From Beijerinckiaceae bacterium (GTDB lineage: Bacteria; Pseudomonadota; Alphaproteobacteria; Rhizobiales; Beijerinckiaceae): a DNA stretch of 64,000 nt. Below, piece by piece: positions 35,559 to 44,934 of the stretch. The position numbers were made by a program, and so were the translations under genes. Within the stretch, counting starts at the first letter, position 1. The number at the start of each line of letters is the position of its first letter. Location: positions 1,274,110 through 1,338,109 of the forward strand of contig JALJOM010000003.1 of the NCBI GenBank assembly GCA_024304885.1, written 5' to 3'. Under the pieces are notes generated by a model. It did no database searches. It worked only from the letters and a program-made list of their open reading frames with translations, and had not been told where the DNA came from.

Positions 35559-36556
35559 GGCGTGCCTTGCCTCCGCGCAGCCACCGGCACGCGAGCCTCG
35601 TTGCGATGCTGATCCTCGCGTCGGCCTGTGGGTCGGCCCTGGCGCAAGGCGGCGGCCCGCACGAGCTCGCCTCGGACGAAGGCCCCTTCCCGGTCACCCG
35701 CAACATCGTGCACCTGTCGGCGAAGCTCGCCACGAGCGACTCCCAACCCGTTCGCAGCGGCGTGCAATGGCGCGTCTTCGAGGAGGCGGAAGGTTCGGAG
35801 GGCACCCACCGGCTGGTCGCCCAGTCGTCGGAGGCAACTCCGGCCTTGACCCTTCCGAACGGGACCTTCGTCGTCCATGCGGGCTTCGGTCTCGCGGGCT
35901 CGATGAAGCGGATCACCGTCGCCGGCAAAGGCGTCACCGAGCGCCTGATCCTGAATGCCGGCGCACTGCGTATCGCGAGCCTGCTCGGGGATGCCCCGAT
36001 CCCTCCGGCCCGCTTGCAGGTGGCAATCTACGTGCCCGAGCCCGGCAACTCGGAAGCGAAGCTCGTCGTCGCCAATGCCAAGGCTGGCGACACGATCGGC
36101 TTGCCGGAAGGCCCCTATCATGTGGTCTCGACGCTCCTCGATGCGACCGGGACCGGTGCCACGAGCCCGACCAATTCCGTCGTGAGCGCGGAGCTTCGGG
36201 TTCAGGCCGGAAAGGTCACCGATGCCACGCTCCGGCATCGGGCGGCGACCATGACCTTGAAGCTCGTGAGCGGGCCTGGCGGGGAGGCGCTGGCCAATAC
36301 GGCCTTCACCATCCTGACCCCGGGCGGCGACGTCATCCGGGAGATGATCGGGGCCTTTCCGTCACTCGTGCTCGCGGAAGGCCAATATGTCGCGATTGCG
36401 CGCCACGTCGGGAAGACCTACCAGGCCAATTTCGATGTCGTGTCGGGGGTCGATCGGGATGTCGAGGTGCGTGCCGATGCCGAGGCGCAGCAAAAGGATC
36501 TGCCGGCTCGGCCCGATCCGCAGCGCGAGCCCCCCCAAGGGTCGGGACCCGAATGA
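35555..36556 (+). CDS. Exported beta-rich protein of unknown function, coupled to the YfhO gene
   Basis: A 333-residue protein that begins at a GTG overlapping the YfhO stop. A signal peptide ends at about residue 31 (LILASACGSALAQG). The mature part contains repeated beta-sandwich-like units with L-P-x-G-x-Y/F-x-V patterns: LPNGTFVVHAGFG, LPEGPYHVVSTLLD and LAEGQYVAIARHVG. These resemble carboxypeptidase-regulatory-like or PEGA-like modules. The C-terminus is charged and disordered (DPQREPPQGSGPE). It should be periplasmic. Translational coupling suggests that it works with the YfhO protein on the cell envelope. I do not know its function. Confidence 0.7.
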   Translation: MRRALPPRSHRHASLVAMLILASACGSALAQGGGPHELASDEGPFPVTRNIVHLSAKLATSDSQPVRSGVQWRVFEEAEGSEGTHRLVAQSSEATPALTLPNGTFVVHAGFGLAGSMKRITVAGKGVTERLILNAGALRIASLLGDAPIPPARLQVAIYVPEPGNSEAKLVVANAKAGDTIGLPEGPYHVVSTLLDATGTGATSPTNSVVSAELRVQAGKVTDATLRHRAATMTLKLVSGPGGEALANTAFTILTPGGDVIREMIGAFPSLVLAEGQYVAIARHVGKTYQANFDVVSGVDRDVEVRADAEAQQKDLPARPDPQREPPQGSGPE

Positions 36557-36569
36557 TAGCGGTTGCACG

Positions 36570-36638
36570 AACCCGCTCCCCTCGGGAGAGGGTGGCTGGC
36601 GGAACCGGCCGGGTGCGAGTGCCCGGGTGAGGGTGCTC
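36570..36638. repeat. REP-like element
   Basis: CCCGCTCCCCTCGGGAGAGG with GGGTGCGAGTGCCCGGGTGA, a GC-rich intergenic REP type similar to the one after gatA. It abuts repeat B copy B1. Confidence 0.6.
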
Positions 36639-36789
36639 GAGCGGGACGAGGAAAAGTGTCCAGCGGTTTTCCGGCGCAGTCGCGTTTACGCAGATTGCGT
36701 AAACTTATCTGCCCTTCCGCTCTGAACTTTTGGAATCGATCAAATGTCACGGCTTTGGATCGATTCGATCCAAAGTCATCGTGATCTAG
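36639..36789. repeat. Repeat B, copy B1
   Basis: GAGCGGGACGAGGAAAAGTG ... GTTTACGCAGATTGCGTAAAC-like palindrome ... CCGCTCTGAACTTTTGGAATC ... TTTGGATCGATTCGATCCAAA ... ATCGTGATCTAG. It is the only B copy here not followed by repeat A. 36790-36925 holds nothing else. Confidence 0.85.
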
Positions 36790-36925
36790 GGCCCCTCATC
36801 CGCTCGGCATCTCGCAACTTGGACGGCGGCGGATCCGGTGAGGTCCGTGTGGCGGTGACGGATGGAAGACCGCTTCAGGGCGTCGTGTCGAGGAGATGGA
36901 GCGCGCCGCCGTCGCGCGCGAGGCC

Positions 36926-37216
36926 TCAGGCGCTTGCGGCCAGCTTCTTCACGATCTCGCGCTTCAGCGCGAGCGCGCCTGGCGACAGATCCGAATCGCT
37001 CGCCTTGATCAGGAAGGCGTCGAGCCCGCCGCGATGCTCCACGCTGCGGAGCGCCGAAGCCGAGACGCGCAGCCTGACCTTGCGCCGCAAGGTATCGGAG
37101 ATCAAGGTGACGTTGCCGAGGTTCGGCAGGAACCGTGTCTTCGTCTTGCGGTTCGAATGGCTCACCAGGTTGCCGGTCAGCACGGCCTTGCCGGTCAGCT
37201 CGCAGCGGCGGGACAT
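36926..37216 (-). CDS. rpmB: 50S ribosomal protein L28
   Basis: A 96-residue ribosomal protein of the large subunit. The opening [20 protein letters not shown] and [13 protein letters not shown] are diagnostic. Length is normal for the alphaproteobacterial form. There is no zinc-binding cysteine pair, as in the C-minus type, apart from C5. The start at 37216 has AGAGG just upstream. It is divergent from ftsK across a 269-base gap that holds a CtrA-type site. Confidence 0.95.
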   Translation of the reverse strand: MSRRCELTGKAVLTGNLVSHSNRKTKTRFLPNLGNVTLISDTLRRKVRLRVSASALRSVEHRGGLDAFLIKASDSDLSPGALALKREIVKKLAASA

Positions 37217-37367
37217 GGATTCCTCTTGGGGTCGAATACCAGGGTCGTAGGTCGAGCCCCGGCACTTAGTCGAGGCAGGCCGCGCCGTCAAGCGCATCCG
37301 TGGGCTCGGCAGGCGTCGGCGTGATGTGCCGGACCGCTCGGCACCGCGGGCAGCGCATTTCTTAAGG

Positions 37368-37382
37368 TTAAATCTCCTTTAA
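37368..37382. promoter_or_regulatory. CtrA-type binding site upstream of ftsK
   Basis: TTAA-ATCTCCT-TTAA matches the TTAA-N7-TTAA consensus of the cell-cycle regulator CtrA exactly, within the wider palindrome GGTTAAATCTCCTTTAACC. A third TTAA lies at 37362-37365. TTAA is rare in this GC-rich window. The site is 104 bases before the ftsK start, a fitting promoter position. Confidence 0.65.
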
Positions 37383-37485
37383 CCGCGGTCGGCTAGCCTG
37401 CGGTCGATCGGCATTCCCCAATGCGCGTGGTGATCTCGCCTGCTCGGGGCGCGGCAGCCGGGACGTGACGTGGCGGTGGGATGCG

Positions 37486-40101
37486 ATGCGAACGACCTCT
37501 AGCTTGACGGCTCTCGATCGTATCCCGGACCCGCTCCGCACCTTTGTCCTGCGCCGAGGTGCCGAGGTCTTGGGGCTCGGGCTCGTGATCCTGGTCGCGG
37601 GCACGGCCTTGGCCCTTCTGACTTGGTCGGTTCAGGATCCGAGCCTCAATCACGCGACCTCGGGGCCGGTGCGCAACTGGCTCGGCTGGCGCGGCGCCGT
37701 GGCCGCCGACCTCCTGATGCAGATGCTCGGAATCGCCGCCGTCACGATCCTCGTCGCTCCGGGCTTTTGGGGATGGACGCTCGTCACGCGGCGTCGTCTG
37801 GACCGGCTCGAGGCGCGGATCCCTTTGTGGGTGCTCGGCGCGGTGGTCACGGCGGGCCTCGCCTCGATGCTCCCTTCGACGGACCGCTGGCCGCTTCCGA
37901 GCGGGCTCGGCGGCGTCATCGGCGATGCCGTCCTCGTGCTGCCCTCCCGCCTCTTCGGCGGTTTCGGAGCCGGCATGCTGCTCGTCGCCGTCGCCCTCGG
38001 CCTCGCCGCGGTCTGGTCCTTCTCGGGCGCAATCGGGACGAACGACGCCGACGACGGCGGGGACGACCTCGGCATGGAACCGGCGGGCCCTGTGCGAGGC
38101 GCGATCTGCGACGATAGGGGCCGTGGCGGCGCGCGGGGCCGGGCCAGGGATCTGCTCGCAGCGGCTGCGGCGGCCGCATCCGGCATCAAGGCCGGCCTCG
38201 CCGGCCTCGTCGCGTCACATCGCACGGCACCGAGACCTCGACAGGAGCCGGCGCCGTGGTCCGAGGGACGCGAGGAGCCGACCTTGTTCGAGAAGCCTCT
38301 CGACCTCGCCTCTCTTCCGTTGCGACTGCCGGAGCCGGAACCGGAGGACGGCGCCGGGTTCGATGCCGCGGCCTATGCACCTCCGGCGGCGCGGGCCGCG
38401 TTGGGCCGGCGGAACGAGGCGGGGTCCGCGGTGCCGGAGGCGCCGCAGGAGTCCTCGCTCATGCGCCGGGTCGTGGCCGCAGCGCTGAAGCCGTCGCGGC
38501 GAGCGCAGGACGACAGCATCGCTGCGGCGCGCGGCCCTTCTCGGCGGGATGCTCGAGAGGCTTATGCGATGCCGCCGCTCGGCATGCTCGCGGAGCCGAG
38601 GAAGCCCGCAGGGCACAAGGTCTCGGAGGATGCGCTCGGCCAGAACGCGCGGCTGCTCGAAGGCGTGCTCGAGGATTTCGGGGTCAAGGGCGAGATCATC
38701 AACGTGCGCCCAGGCCCCGTGGTGACGCTCTACGAGCTCGAGCCGGCGCCCGGCATCAAGTCCTCTCGCGTCATCGGTCTCGCCGACGACATCGCCCGCT
38801 CGATGTCGGCGATCTCGGCGCGCGTCGCGGTCGTGCAGGGCCGCAACGCGATCGGCATCGAGCTGCCGAACCAGATCCGCGAGACGGTCTTTCTGCGCGA
38901 GCTCCTGGGCTCGGAGGATTTCGAGCGCACCAAGCACAGGCTCGCGATCGCGCTCGGCAAGACGATCGGCGGCGAGCCGATCGTCGTCGATCTCGCGCGC
39001 ATGCCCCATCTCCTCGTCGCGGGCACGACGGGGTCGGGCAAGTCGGTCGCGATCAACACGATGATCCTGTCCTTGCTCTACCGGATGAAGCCCGAGGAAT
39101 GCCGGCTGATCATGGTCGATCCGAAGATGCTCGAGCTCTCCGTCTACGACGGGATCCCGCATCTTCTGACCCCGGTCGTCACCGATCCGAAGAAGGCGGT
39201 CGTCGCGCTGAAATGGGCGGTCAGGGAGATGGAGGACCGCTACAAGAAGATGTCGAAGCTCGGTGTCCGCAACATCGAGGGATTCAACGCCCGCGTCTCC
39301 GAGGCTCTGGCGCGCGGAGAGACCCTGACCCGAACCGTGCAGACGGGCTATGACCGCGAGACCGGGGAGGCGGTCTACGAGCAGGAAGCAATGCAGCTCT
39401 CGGTCCTGCCCTTCATCGTCGTCATCGTGGACGAGATGGCCGACCTCATGATGGTCGCGGGCAAGGACATCGAAGGCGCGATCCAGCGCCTCGCCCAGAT
39501 GGCCCGCGCGGCCGGCATTCATCTCATCATGGCGACCCAGCGTCCCTCGGTCGATGTCATCACCGGCACGATCAAGGCGAATTTTCCCACACGGGTCTCG
39601 TTCCAGGTCACGTCGAAGATCGACAGCCGCACCATCCTCGGCGAGCAAGGCGCCGAGCAGCTGCTCGGCCAGGGCGACATGCTCTACATGGCGGGCGGCG
39701 GGCGCATCTCGCGCGTGCATGGGCCCTTCGTGTCGGACCACGAGGTGGAGCACATCGTCGCCCACCTGAAAGCCCAGGGCCAGCCGGACTATCTCGACGC
39801 GATCACGAGCGAGGACGATCCCGAGGAGGATGTCGGGGAGGGGGCCGCGCCCGGCGGCATGGATGCCGAGGAGGCGGGCGACCTCTACGACCGGGCAGTC
39901 GCGATCGTGCTGCGCGATCGCAAGTGCTCGACGAGCTACATCCAGCGCCGCCTGTCTGTCGGCTACAACAAGGCGGCCTCGCTCGTCGAGAGGATGGAGC
40001 AGGAGGGCGTCGTCGGCGCGCCGAACCATTCCGGCAAGCGGGCGATTCTCGTCGGCGGTGGCATCGACCGCGGCGCCTTCGATCTCGCTGCGGAAGGGTG
40101 A
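37486..40101 (+). CDS. ftsK: DNA translocase FtsK
   Basis: An 871-residue septal DNA pump that clears chromosome termini during division. Four membrane helices lie in the first 190 residues (for example [20 protein letters not shown]). A variable Pro/Ala/Arg-rich linker follows to about residue 380. The alpha domain begins near [20 protein letters not shown]. The beta motor has Walker A GTTGSGKS at 513-520 and Walker [15 protein letters not shown]. The C-terminal gamma winged helix ([20 protein letters not shown] ... [12 protein letters not shown]) reads the polar KOPS-like sequences. The start at 37486 gives a normal N-terminus. An upstream in-frame GTG (37465) is possible. Confidence 0.95.
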   Translation: MRTTSSLTALDRIPDPLRTFVLRRGAEVLGLGLVILVAGTALALLTWSVQDPSLNHATSGPVRNWLGWRGAVAADLLMQMLGIAAVTILVAPGFWGWTLVTRRRLDRLEARIPLWVLGAVVTAGLASMLPSTDRWPLPSGLGGVIGDAVLVLPSRLFGGFGAGMLLVAVALGLAAVWSFSGAIGTNDADDGGDDLGMEPAGPVRGAICDDRGRGGARGRARDLLAAAAAAASGIKAGLAGLVASHRTAPRPRQEPAPWSEGREEPTLFEKPLDLASLPLRLPEPEPEDGAGFDAAAYAPPAARAALGRRNEAGSAVPEAPQESSLMRRVVAAALKPSRRAQDDSIAAARGPSRRDAREAYAMPPLGMLAEPRKPAGHKVSEDALGQNARLLEGVLEDFGVKGEIINVRPGPVVTLYELEPAPGIKSSRVIGLADDIARSMSAISARVAVVQGRNAIGIELPNQIRETVFLRELLGSEDFERTKHRLAIALGKTIGGEPIVVDLARMPHLLVAGTTGSGKSVAINTMILSLLYRMKPEECRLIMVDPKMLELSVYDGIPHLLTPVVTDPKKAVVALKWAVREMEDRYKKMSKLGVRNIEGFNARVSEALARGETLTRTVQTGYDRETGEAVYEQEAMQLSVLPFIVVIVDEMADLMMVAGKDIEGAIQRLAQMARAAGIHLIMATQRPSVDVITGTIKANFPTRVSFQVTSKIDSRTILGEQGAEQLLGQGDMLYMAGGGRISRVHGPFVSDHEVEHIVAHLKAQGQPDYLDAITSEDDPEEDVGEGAAPGGMDAEEAGDLYDRAVAIVLRDRKCSTSYIQRRLSVGYNKAASLVERMEQEGVVGAPNHSGKRAILVGGGIDRGAFDLAAEG

Positions 40102-40260
40102 GCGCAAGGCGCCGGATCACGACGACCTCGAGGCTTGCGGCGAGGCGAGCCCCGGCCTCGACAGATTGCTACAACCCGTCGCCGGCCCCGTGTCACGCCG
40201 GGTCGGACGGCCGCCTTCTGTGTGTGTCGCTCCTCCGAGCGCCCGAGCGCTGCGGCGACC

Positions 40261-40415
40261 CTAGAGCGGGATGAGGAAAATTGTACAGCGGTTTTCCGAC
40301 GCAATCGCGTTTACGCAGATTGCGTAAACTCATCTGACTATCCCGCTCTGAACTCTTAGAATCGATTACGTTTCACGACTTTGGATCGAACCGATCCAAA
40401 GTCATCGTGATCTAG
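40261..40415. repeat. Repeat B, copy B2
   Basis: CTAGAGCGGGATGAGGAAAA ... perfect GTTTACGCA-GAT-TGCGTAAAC ... ATCCCGCTCTGAACTCTTAG ... GACTTTGGATCGA / TCGATCCAAAGTC-like arms ... CTAG. The final CTAG is shared with repeat A copy A9. 40102-40260 before it holds no gene. Confidence 0.85.
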
Positions 40416-40517
40416 GGCGTTGTCCAGTGAAGCGGACACCGGCTCGCGTCGCGAAATTGCGACAAAACAAGAATGTCGAGCTGCTTTCCGATTCCATCGG
40501 ACCGGAAAGCGCTCTAG
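40412..40517. repeat. Repeat A, copy A9
   Basis: Begins in the CTAG that ends B2 (CTAGGGCGTTGTCCAGTGAA), contains GTCGCGAAATTGCGACAAAA, and ends in a TTTCCGATTCCATCGGACCGGAAA-type hairpin and CTAG at 40514-40517. It lies 8 bases from the end of the FkbM gene. Confidence 0.85.
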
Positions 40518-40525
40518 CACGCCAC

Positions 40526-41242
40526 TCAGTGCCTGACGTCGATCGCGCCTGCCGTATTCTCGAACAGCAGGTCGTAGTAAGCTCCCACGGTGGGGTGGCG
40601 GGCGAACCGGTTGCGCCTGACCAACCGAAACCCCCGCTCCTCGAGGAAGCTCGTCAGCGAGGCGACCGTCGCGCAATTTTCGTAGGATTCGAAATCCGCA
40701 GCTTCCGATTGAATGAACTTCAACCGCTTCAGGTGATCTCCCATTCCCTGCAAGACGAGGAGCTCCGAGCCCTGGGTGTCCATGACCAGTACATCATAAC
40801 GAAGAATATCGATTCCGTTAGCCGCCAAGGCGCTCGGCAAGGTCGAGGTCCGTAGCTCGATTTGCTCGACGAATTGGACGTCGGGCCAGATCGCCTTGTG
40901 ATGCTTCAACGCGAGAATCGACGACGACTGACCGCCATTGTTCGCGACATGGAACGTGACGCTGCCGCCGTCATGGTCGGTCACGAGGGCCTGGATGGCG
41001 GTTTGGTTGTCGTAAGGGGAGATATTGGCCTTCAATTCCTCGAAGGTGCTCGGCATCGCCTCGATCCAGACGACCGGCAACCGGAAATGCGCGTAAAGCT
41101 CTCGTTCTTGGCCTGCGTTCGCGCCGACATGCAGCACACCATTGCAATTTCGCAGGTAGGCATTCTTCTGCCTGGCACGCATGGCGTGCAACTGCCCTTT
41201 CAGCGCGTTGATCGGCCCCAAGTGCTTCAGCACGTCGAACAT
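40526..41242 (-). CDS. FkbM-family methyltransferase
   Basis: A 238-residue SAM-dependent methyltransferase. The SAM-binding G-A-N-x-G-Q-E (VLHVGANAGQERELYAHF), the acidic end of strand two (VVWIEAMPSTFEELKANI), and VLVMDTQGSELLVLQGM are the family motifs. Such enzymes O-methylate sugars or other small molecules, often for surface polysaccharides. The target here is unknown. The start at 41242 has AAGGA six bases upstream. It is embedded between ftsK and lolA, on the opposite strand, with B2-A9 repeats at its 3' end. It therefore looks like an insertion into an ordinarily compact neighbourhood. Confidence 0.83.
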   Translation of the reverse strand: MFDVLKHLGPINALKGQLHAMRARQKNAYLRNCNGVLHVGANAGQERELYAHFRLPVVWIEAMPSTFEELKANISPYDNQTAIQALVTDHDGGSVTFHVANNGGQSSSILALKHHKAIWPDVQFVEQIELRTSTLPSALAANGIDILRYDVLVMDTQGSELLVLQGMGDHLKRLKFIQSEAADFESYENCATVASLTSFLEERGFRLVRRNRFARHPTVGAYYDLLFENTAGAIDVRH

Positions 41243-41835
41243 CTGCGATCCTTTCATGCATGGGGCCAGGACAAAGCGAGGACGACCGAAACGGCGTCCC
41301 ATTCTGACAACTCACCGCGGTGGCGGGCCTGTCACAGCGGGCACCGGCCGCGCGCTACGTCGGAGACCGAGGACCTCTGCCTCGGCCGGGTGCGATTGGG
41401 GGACGTCCCGCGCCTGCGACGTCGAGGACCTTTCGGAAATCCGGACTCTCCCGGGCGCAGGCGGTGTCGCACCGATCCGCATCGACATCGGTCAGGACCA
41501 TAGTGTTCCGGAGCGCCCCGGCAGCTCGAGAAAGCGATATCGACTCGGTTTCCGATCGGCACGTCGCCGCCGCCAGGCGTCCGCCGATCGACCGATGGCG
41601 TGGTGCGTCGGCGGACATTGCGACGACGCGAAAGTCGAGTGCGCGGCAGTGGGTTGCACAAGCGCTGCGCTGCAGCTTTGTGTGCCGGTTATTGTGCACA
41701 GACAAAGTCCGTGTCAAGGACAAGTGTACCGCGCCCCTCGATTATGGTTTGTTGCCTTCTGCGACGTGACCTATGATGCGCGAGCGGACATGTGACAGGA
41801 AGCGACGTGGCGGACCCGAGGTCAGAGGCGATTTC
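41243..41835. other. Long gap before lolA, no gene recognised
   Basis: 593 bases with only weak, arginine-rich frames on both strands. The 3' part (about 41690-41800) is less GC-rich and probably holds the lolA promoter. No repeat A or B copy is present. Confidence 0.5.
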
Positions 41836-42510
41836 ATGAAGGGAGCGGCAACCGCCTTGATCGGGATTTGCCTTGTTGCGGCCACCATCGCGCCGGGCCG
41901 AGCCGAGGTGTCGCCGGCAAAGCCCGCGAAAACCGCGCCCGCTCCCGCGAAGGCCTTCGTGCCGATGGACCCCGCGATCGCGATCCAGAAGGCCAATGCC
42001 TATTTCAACTCGGCGACGACCATGGTCGGCGATTTCGTGCAGATCGGGGCCGACGGCCGGCGTTCCGAAGGCAAGGTCTATATCCAGCGCCCGGGCAAGC
42101 TCAGGTTCGAATATGCGCCGCCCGCCACGCTCGAGATCGTCGCGGACGGGCTCTCGGTCGCCGTTCACGATCGCAAGACCGCGACCAAGGAGATCTATTT
42201 CATCAGCCAGACCCCGCTCAAGTTCCTGCTGAAGGACCAGGTCGATCTCAACCGCGATGTCCAGGTCGTCGAGATCGCGAGCGATCCCTCGTCCGTCACG
42301 ATCCTCGTCGAGGACAAGGCGACCTTCGGCGGGACGTCGCGGATCAAGCTCGTGTTCGATTCGGTGAAGTTCACGCTCAAGCAATGGCAGGTGACCGATC
42401 CGCAGGGCTACGAGACCTTGGTCTCGCTGTTCAACATCGATCTCACCAAGAAACCCGACCCCTACCTGTTCCAGATCACGCAGGAACGCATCCCGAACAC
42501 GAATAATTGA
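41836..42510 (+). CDS. lolA: Outer-membrane lipoprotein carrier LolA-like protein
   Basis: A 224-residue periplasmic carrier. A signal peptide covers about 1-24 (ALIGICLVAATIAPGRAE). The half-barrel core follows from KANAYFNSATTMVGDFVQIG, with RPGKLRFEYAPPATLEIVADG, YFISQTPLKFLL and LFNIDLTKKPDPYLFQI. It shuttles lipoproteins from LolCDE to the outer membrane. The ATG at 41836 is preferred over upstream starts because it opens directly on the signal peptide. In Hyphomicrobiales this gene normally follows ftsK. Here an FkbM gene and repeats lie between. Confidence 0.88.
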   Translation: MKGAATALIGICLVAATIAPGRAEVSPAKPAKTAPAPAKAFVPMDPAIAIQKANAYFNSATTMVGDFVQIGADGRRSEGKVYIQRPGKLRFEYAPPATLEIVADGLSVAVHDRKTATKEIYFISQTPLKFLLKDQVDLNRDVQVVEIASDPSSVTILVEDKATFGGTSRIKLVFDSVKFTLKQWQVTDPQGYETLVSLFNIDLTKKPDPYLFQITQERIPNTNN

Positions 42511-42545
42511 GGCGGTCGCCACCACCGCAAATCGCGGGTAGACGC

Positions 42546-42573
42546 TTGAATTCCCTCCGGCGGGGCCTATCTT
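42546..42573 (+). promoter_or_regulatory. Sigma-70-type promoter for the candidate sRNA
   Basis: TTGAAT (42546-42551), 16 bases, TATCTT (42568-42573). The -35 reads CTTGAA with its preceding C, as is common in alphaproteobacteria. Transcription would begin near 42580. Confidence 0.5.
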
Positions 42574-42579
42574 TCTCTC

Positions 42580-42699
42580 GTGTGAGCGACGCGACCGTCC
42601 AGGCGTATCCCCCCGTTCCGCCTGATACGGTTCACCGGACCCCTCCCGGTATGTCTCGCTCCAGGGGGCGTCCGGCCAATGGCCGGACGCCCTTTTTTT
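42580..42699 (+). ncRNA. Candidate small RNA between lolA and xth
   Basis: About 120 bases between the promoter at 42546 and a strong terminator. Internal pairing is visible: GAGCGA (42584-42589) with TCGCTC before the terminator stem, and AGGCG with CGCCT inside. No short frame with a ribosome site is evident. It could instead be the 3' untranslated region of lolA. I do not recognise a known RNA family. Confidence 0.45.
42666..42699 (+). terminator. Strong rho-independent terminator
   Basis: GGGCGTCCGGCC-AAT-GGCCGGACGCCC, a perfect 12-bp stem, followed by seven T. It would end lolA read-through and the candidate sRNA. 42700-42926 contains only the xth leader. Confidence 0.92.
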
Positions 42700-42926
42700 G
42701 CTCTGGGTAACCATCGCGATCCTGCGGCTCCGCGGGCTTTTGCGCTTGCCCGCAGGGCCGAGCCATGGTCCTTCCTCGAAAGCATGATCCGCGCGTGGGC
42801 TCGCCGCGCGCAGCACGGCGTCATGTGCGAACCAGAAATTTCGAGCGCAGGCCCTCATGACGCAAGCGGACCGTGCTCGAGGGTGGCGCTGCCCGCCAGC
42901 GCCGACGAACGACCATCGGGCTCGAC

Positions 42927-43742
42927 ATGCGCTTCTCCCTCGCCACCTGGAACATCAACTCGGTGCGCCTGCGGATCGACCTCGTCGCGCGCTACCTCGG
43001 CGAGCATGCGCCCGATGTGCTTTGCTTGCAGGAGACGAAGTGCAAGGACGGCGATTTTCCCCGCGCCGCCTTCGAGGCGCTCGGCTATTCCCACATCGCT
43101 GTGAACGGGCAGAAGGGCTACCACGGGGTCGCCGTCGTGGCAAAGCTCCCGCTCGATAGGATCGATCGCAAGGAATTCTGCGCGAAGGGCGACGCGCGGC
43201 ACATCGCCGTGACCCTGGCCCCGCCGGGAGCCGGCGGCCGGGCGATCACGCTGCATAATTTCTATGTCCCGGCAGGGGGTGACGAGCCCGATCCCGTCGT
43301 CAATCCGAAGTTCGCGCACAAGCTCGCCTTCCTCGACGAGATGGCGGAATGGATCGCGGCGGAGCAGATCGCGAGATCCGACGCGATTCTGGTGGGGGAT
43401 CTCAACATCGCGCCGCTCGAGACCGACGTCTGGAACCACAAGGCGCTCTTGAAGGTCGTCAGCCACACGCCGATCGAGGTCGAGCATCTCGGCCGCGTCT
43501 TCCAGGCCGGTCCCTGGATCGATGCTCTACGCCATCATGTCCCGCCCCAGGACCGGCTCTACACCTGGTGGAGCTATCGTGCGCCCGACTGGGCCAAGGC
43601 CGACAAGGGTCGCCGGCTCGACCATGTCTGGGTGAGCCCGAGCCTGAAGCCTTGCCTCGACGGACTCTCGGTCCTGCGCGAAAGCCGGGGCTGGGACCGG
43701 CCGTCGGATCATGTGCCGGTGATGGTCACGCTCGACCTTTGA
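42927..43742 (+). CDS. xth: Exodeoxyribonuclease III
   Basis: A 271-residue Mg-dependent AP endonuclease / 3' exonuclease for base-excision repair. Motifs in order: LATWNINSVRLR, the metal-binding Glu in LCLQETKCKDGDF, NFYVPAGGDEPD, the VGDLNIAP Asp-Asn pair, RLDHVWVSPSL, and the catalytic His in RPSDHVPVMVTL. Length is normal. The start at 42927 opens on the conserved MRFSLATWNINS. Its last 34 bases overlap the convergent cNMP-binding gene. Confidence 0.93.
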   Translation: MRFSLATWNINSVRLRIDLVARYLGEHAPDVLCLQETKCKDGDFPRAAFEALGYSHIAVNGQKGYHGVAVVAKLPLDRIDRKEFCAKGDARHIAVTLAPPGAGGRAITLHNFYVPAGGDEPDPVVNPKFAHKLAFLDEMAEWIAAEQIARSDAILVGDLNIAPLETDVWNHKALLKVVSHTPIEVEHLGRVFQAGPWIDALRHHVPPQDRLYTWWSYRAPDWAKADKGRRLDHVWVSPSLKPCLDGLSVLRESRGWDRPSDHVPVMVTLDL

Positions 43743-44206
43743 GCGGCGTCGGCTGCGGCGAGGGCGCCCGTGCGGACGGATCCGAGCTCGCTCGTGAACT
43801 GCCGCAGGCGCTCGCCGAGGGAGCGCCGCAACGCCTCTGCGCTCGTCGGATACTCGCAAAGGACGCGGTGAAAGAGCTGGCGCGAGATCCGCAGGATCGT
43901 GGCGGGCTCGCGGGCGATGGCGGTCGCCGGCCGCGTCGTCGGAGTCAAGAGTGCGGTCTCGCCGACGAGGCCCGGGGCGCGGACGATACGGGCCGTTCCG
44001 GTGCCGGGATCGCCGGCATCGAGCGCGATCGAGCCCGTGAGCACGACGAACCCCCCGTTCGACGGCTCGTCGCGGCGAAACAAGACGTCGCCCGCGCGCA
44101 AGACCTTGGTCTCGGCCGAAAAGGCGAGGAGCCGCAGCGCATCTTGCTCCAGCACGGCGAAGGTCGGGATTCGGGCGAGCTTGGCGATGTCGTCCTCGAG
44201 GCCCAT
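43709..44206 (-). CDS. Cyclic-nucleotide-binding-domain protein without DNA-binding domain
   Basis: A 165-residue single-domain protein. The CNB fold spans about 12-125, with FAVLEQDALRLLAFSAETK, GDVLFRRDEPSNGGFVVLTG and the phosphate-cassette region APGLVGETALLTPTTRPATA, whose G-E and T-R-P-A-T match cNMP-binding forms. No helix-turn-helix follows, so it probably acts by protein contact. It sits 41 bases downstream of the response regulator gene on the same strand, as in many Hyphomicrobiales. The start at 44206 has GGGGAG seven bases upstream. Confidence 0.8.
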   Translation of the reverse strand: MGLEDDIAKLARIPTFAVLEQDALRLLAFSAETKVLRAGDVLFRRDEPSNGGFVVLTGSIALDAGDPGTGTARIVRAPGLVGETALLTPTTRPATAIAREPATILRISRQLFHRVLCEYPTSAEALRRSLGERLRQFTSELGSVRTGALAAADAAQRSSVTITGT

Positions 44207-44247
44207 GACCGCGCTCCCCTGTCCGCTCGTGCCGGCGCGAGCCCGGC

Positions 44248-44934
44248 TCACGGAACCAGCTTGTAGCCTCCGGCCTCGGTAATCAAGAGCTGCGCCTTCG
44301 CAGGATCATGCTCGATCTTCTGGCGCAGCCGATAGATATGCGTCTCGAGCGTATGCGTCGTCACGTTGGCCTTGTAGCCCCAGACCTCGCGCAGGAGCAC
44401 CTCCCGGCTCACGACCGACTGCCCGGCCCGGTAGAGGAATCGCAGGATCGCGGTTTCCTTCTCGGTCAGGCGTAGCTTCGTGCCCTTTTCGCCGATGAGG
44501 TGCTTGGCTCCCGGCTGGAACGTATATTGCCCGATCCGAAACAAGGCCTCCTCGTTGGTGGCATGCTGGCGCAGCTGCGCCCGCATGCGCGCGAGCAGCA
44601 CGGCGAAGCGGAACGGCTTCGTCACATAGTCGTTCGCGCCGGCATCGAGGCCTTGGACCGTGTCGAGATCGCTGTCGTGCCCGGTCAGCATGATGATCGG
44701 GTTCTTGAACCCTTCGCTGCGCAGCTTCTTGACGACCTCGCGCCCGTCGATGTCGGGGAGGCCGACATCCATGATGACGAGGTCCGGCGTCTCGTGCTGA
44801 ACCGTGGCGATCGCTGCCTGCGCGCAATCGGCTTGAGCCACGGTGAACTCGTCGTGGAGCGCGAGCTGCTCGGTCAAGGCCGAGCGCAGCTCGGCATCGT
44901 CGTCAGCGATCAGGATCTTGAGATTTTGGGTCAT
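44248..44934 (-). CDS. OmpR/PhoB-family response regulator
   Basis: A 228-residue two-component regulator. The receiver domain is at about 5-118, with the acidic pocket D11-D13, phosphoacceptor D56 in LVIMDVGLPDIDG, T84 and K106. The winged helix (about 135-228) contains LTEKETAILRFLYRAGQSVV, REVLLREVWGYKANVTTHTL and ETHIYRLRQKIEHDP. No sensor kinase is adjacent, so it is an orphan in this window. It pairs with the cNMP-binding protein in a likely operon. The start at 44934 is set by a GAGGG site seven bases upstream. Confidence 0.9.
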   Translation of the reverse strand: MTQNLKILIADDDAELRSALTEQLALHDEFTVAQADCAQAAIATVQHETPDLVIMDVGLPDIDGREVVKKLRSEGFKNPIIMLTGHDSDLDTVQGLDAGANDYVTKPFRFAVLLARMRAQLRQHATNEEALFRIGQYTFQPGAKHLIGEKGTKLRLTEKETAILRFLYRAGQSVVSREVLLREVWGYKANVTTHTLETHIYRLRQKIEHDPAKAQLLITEAGGYKLVP

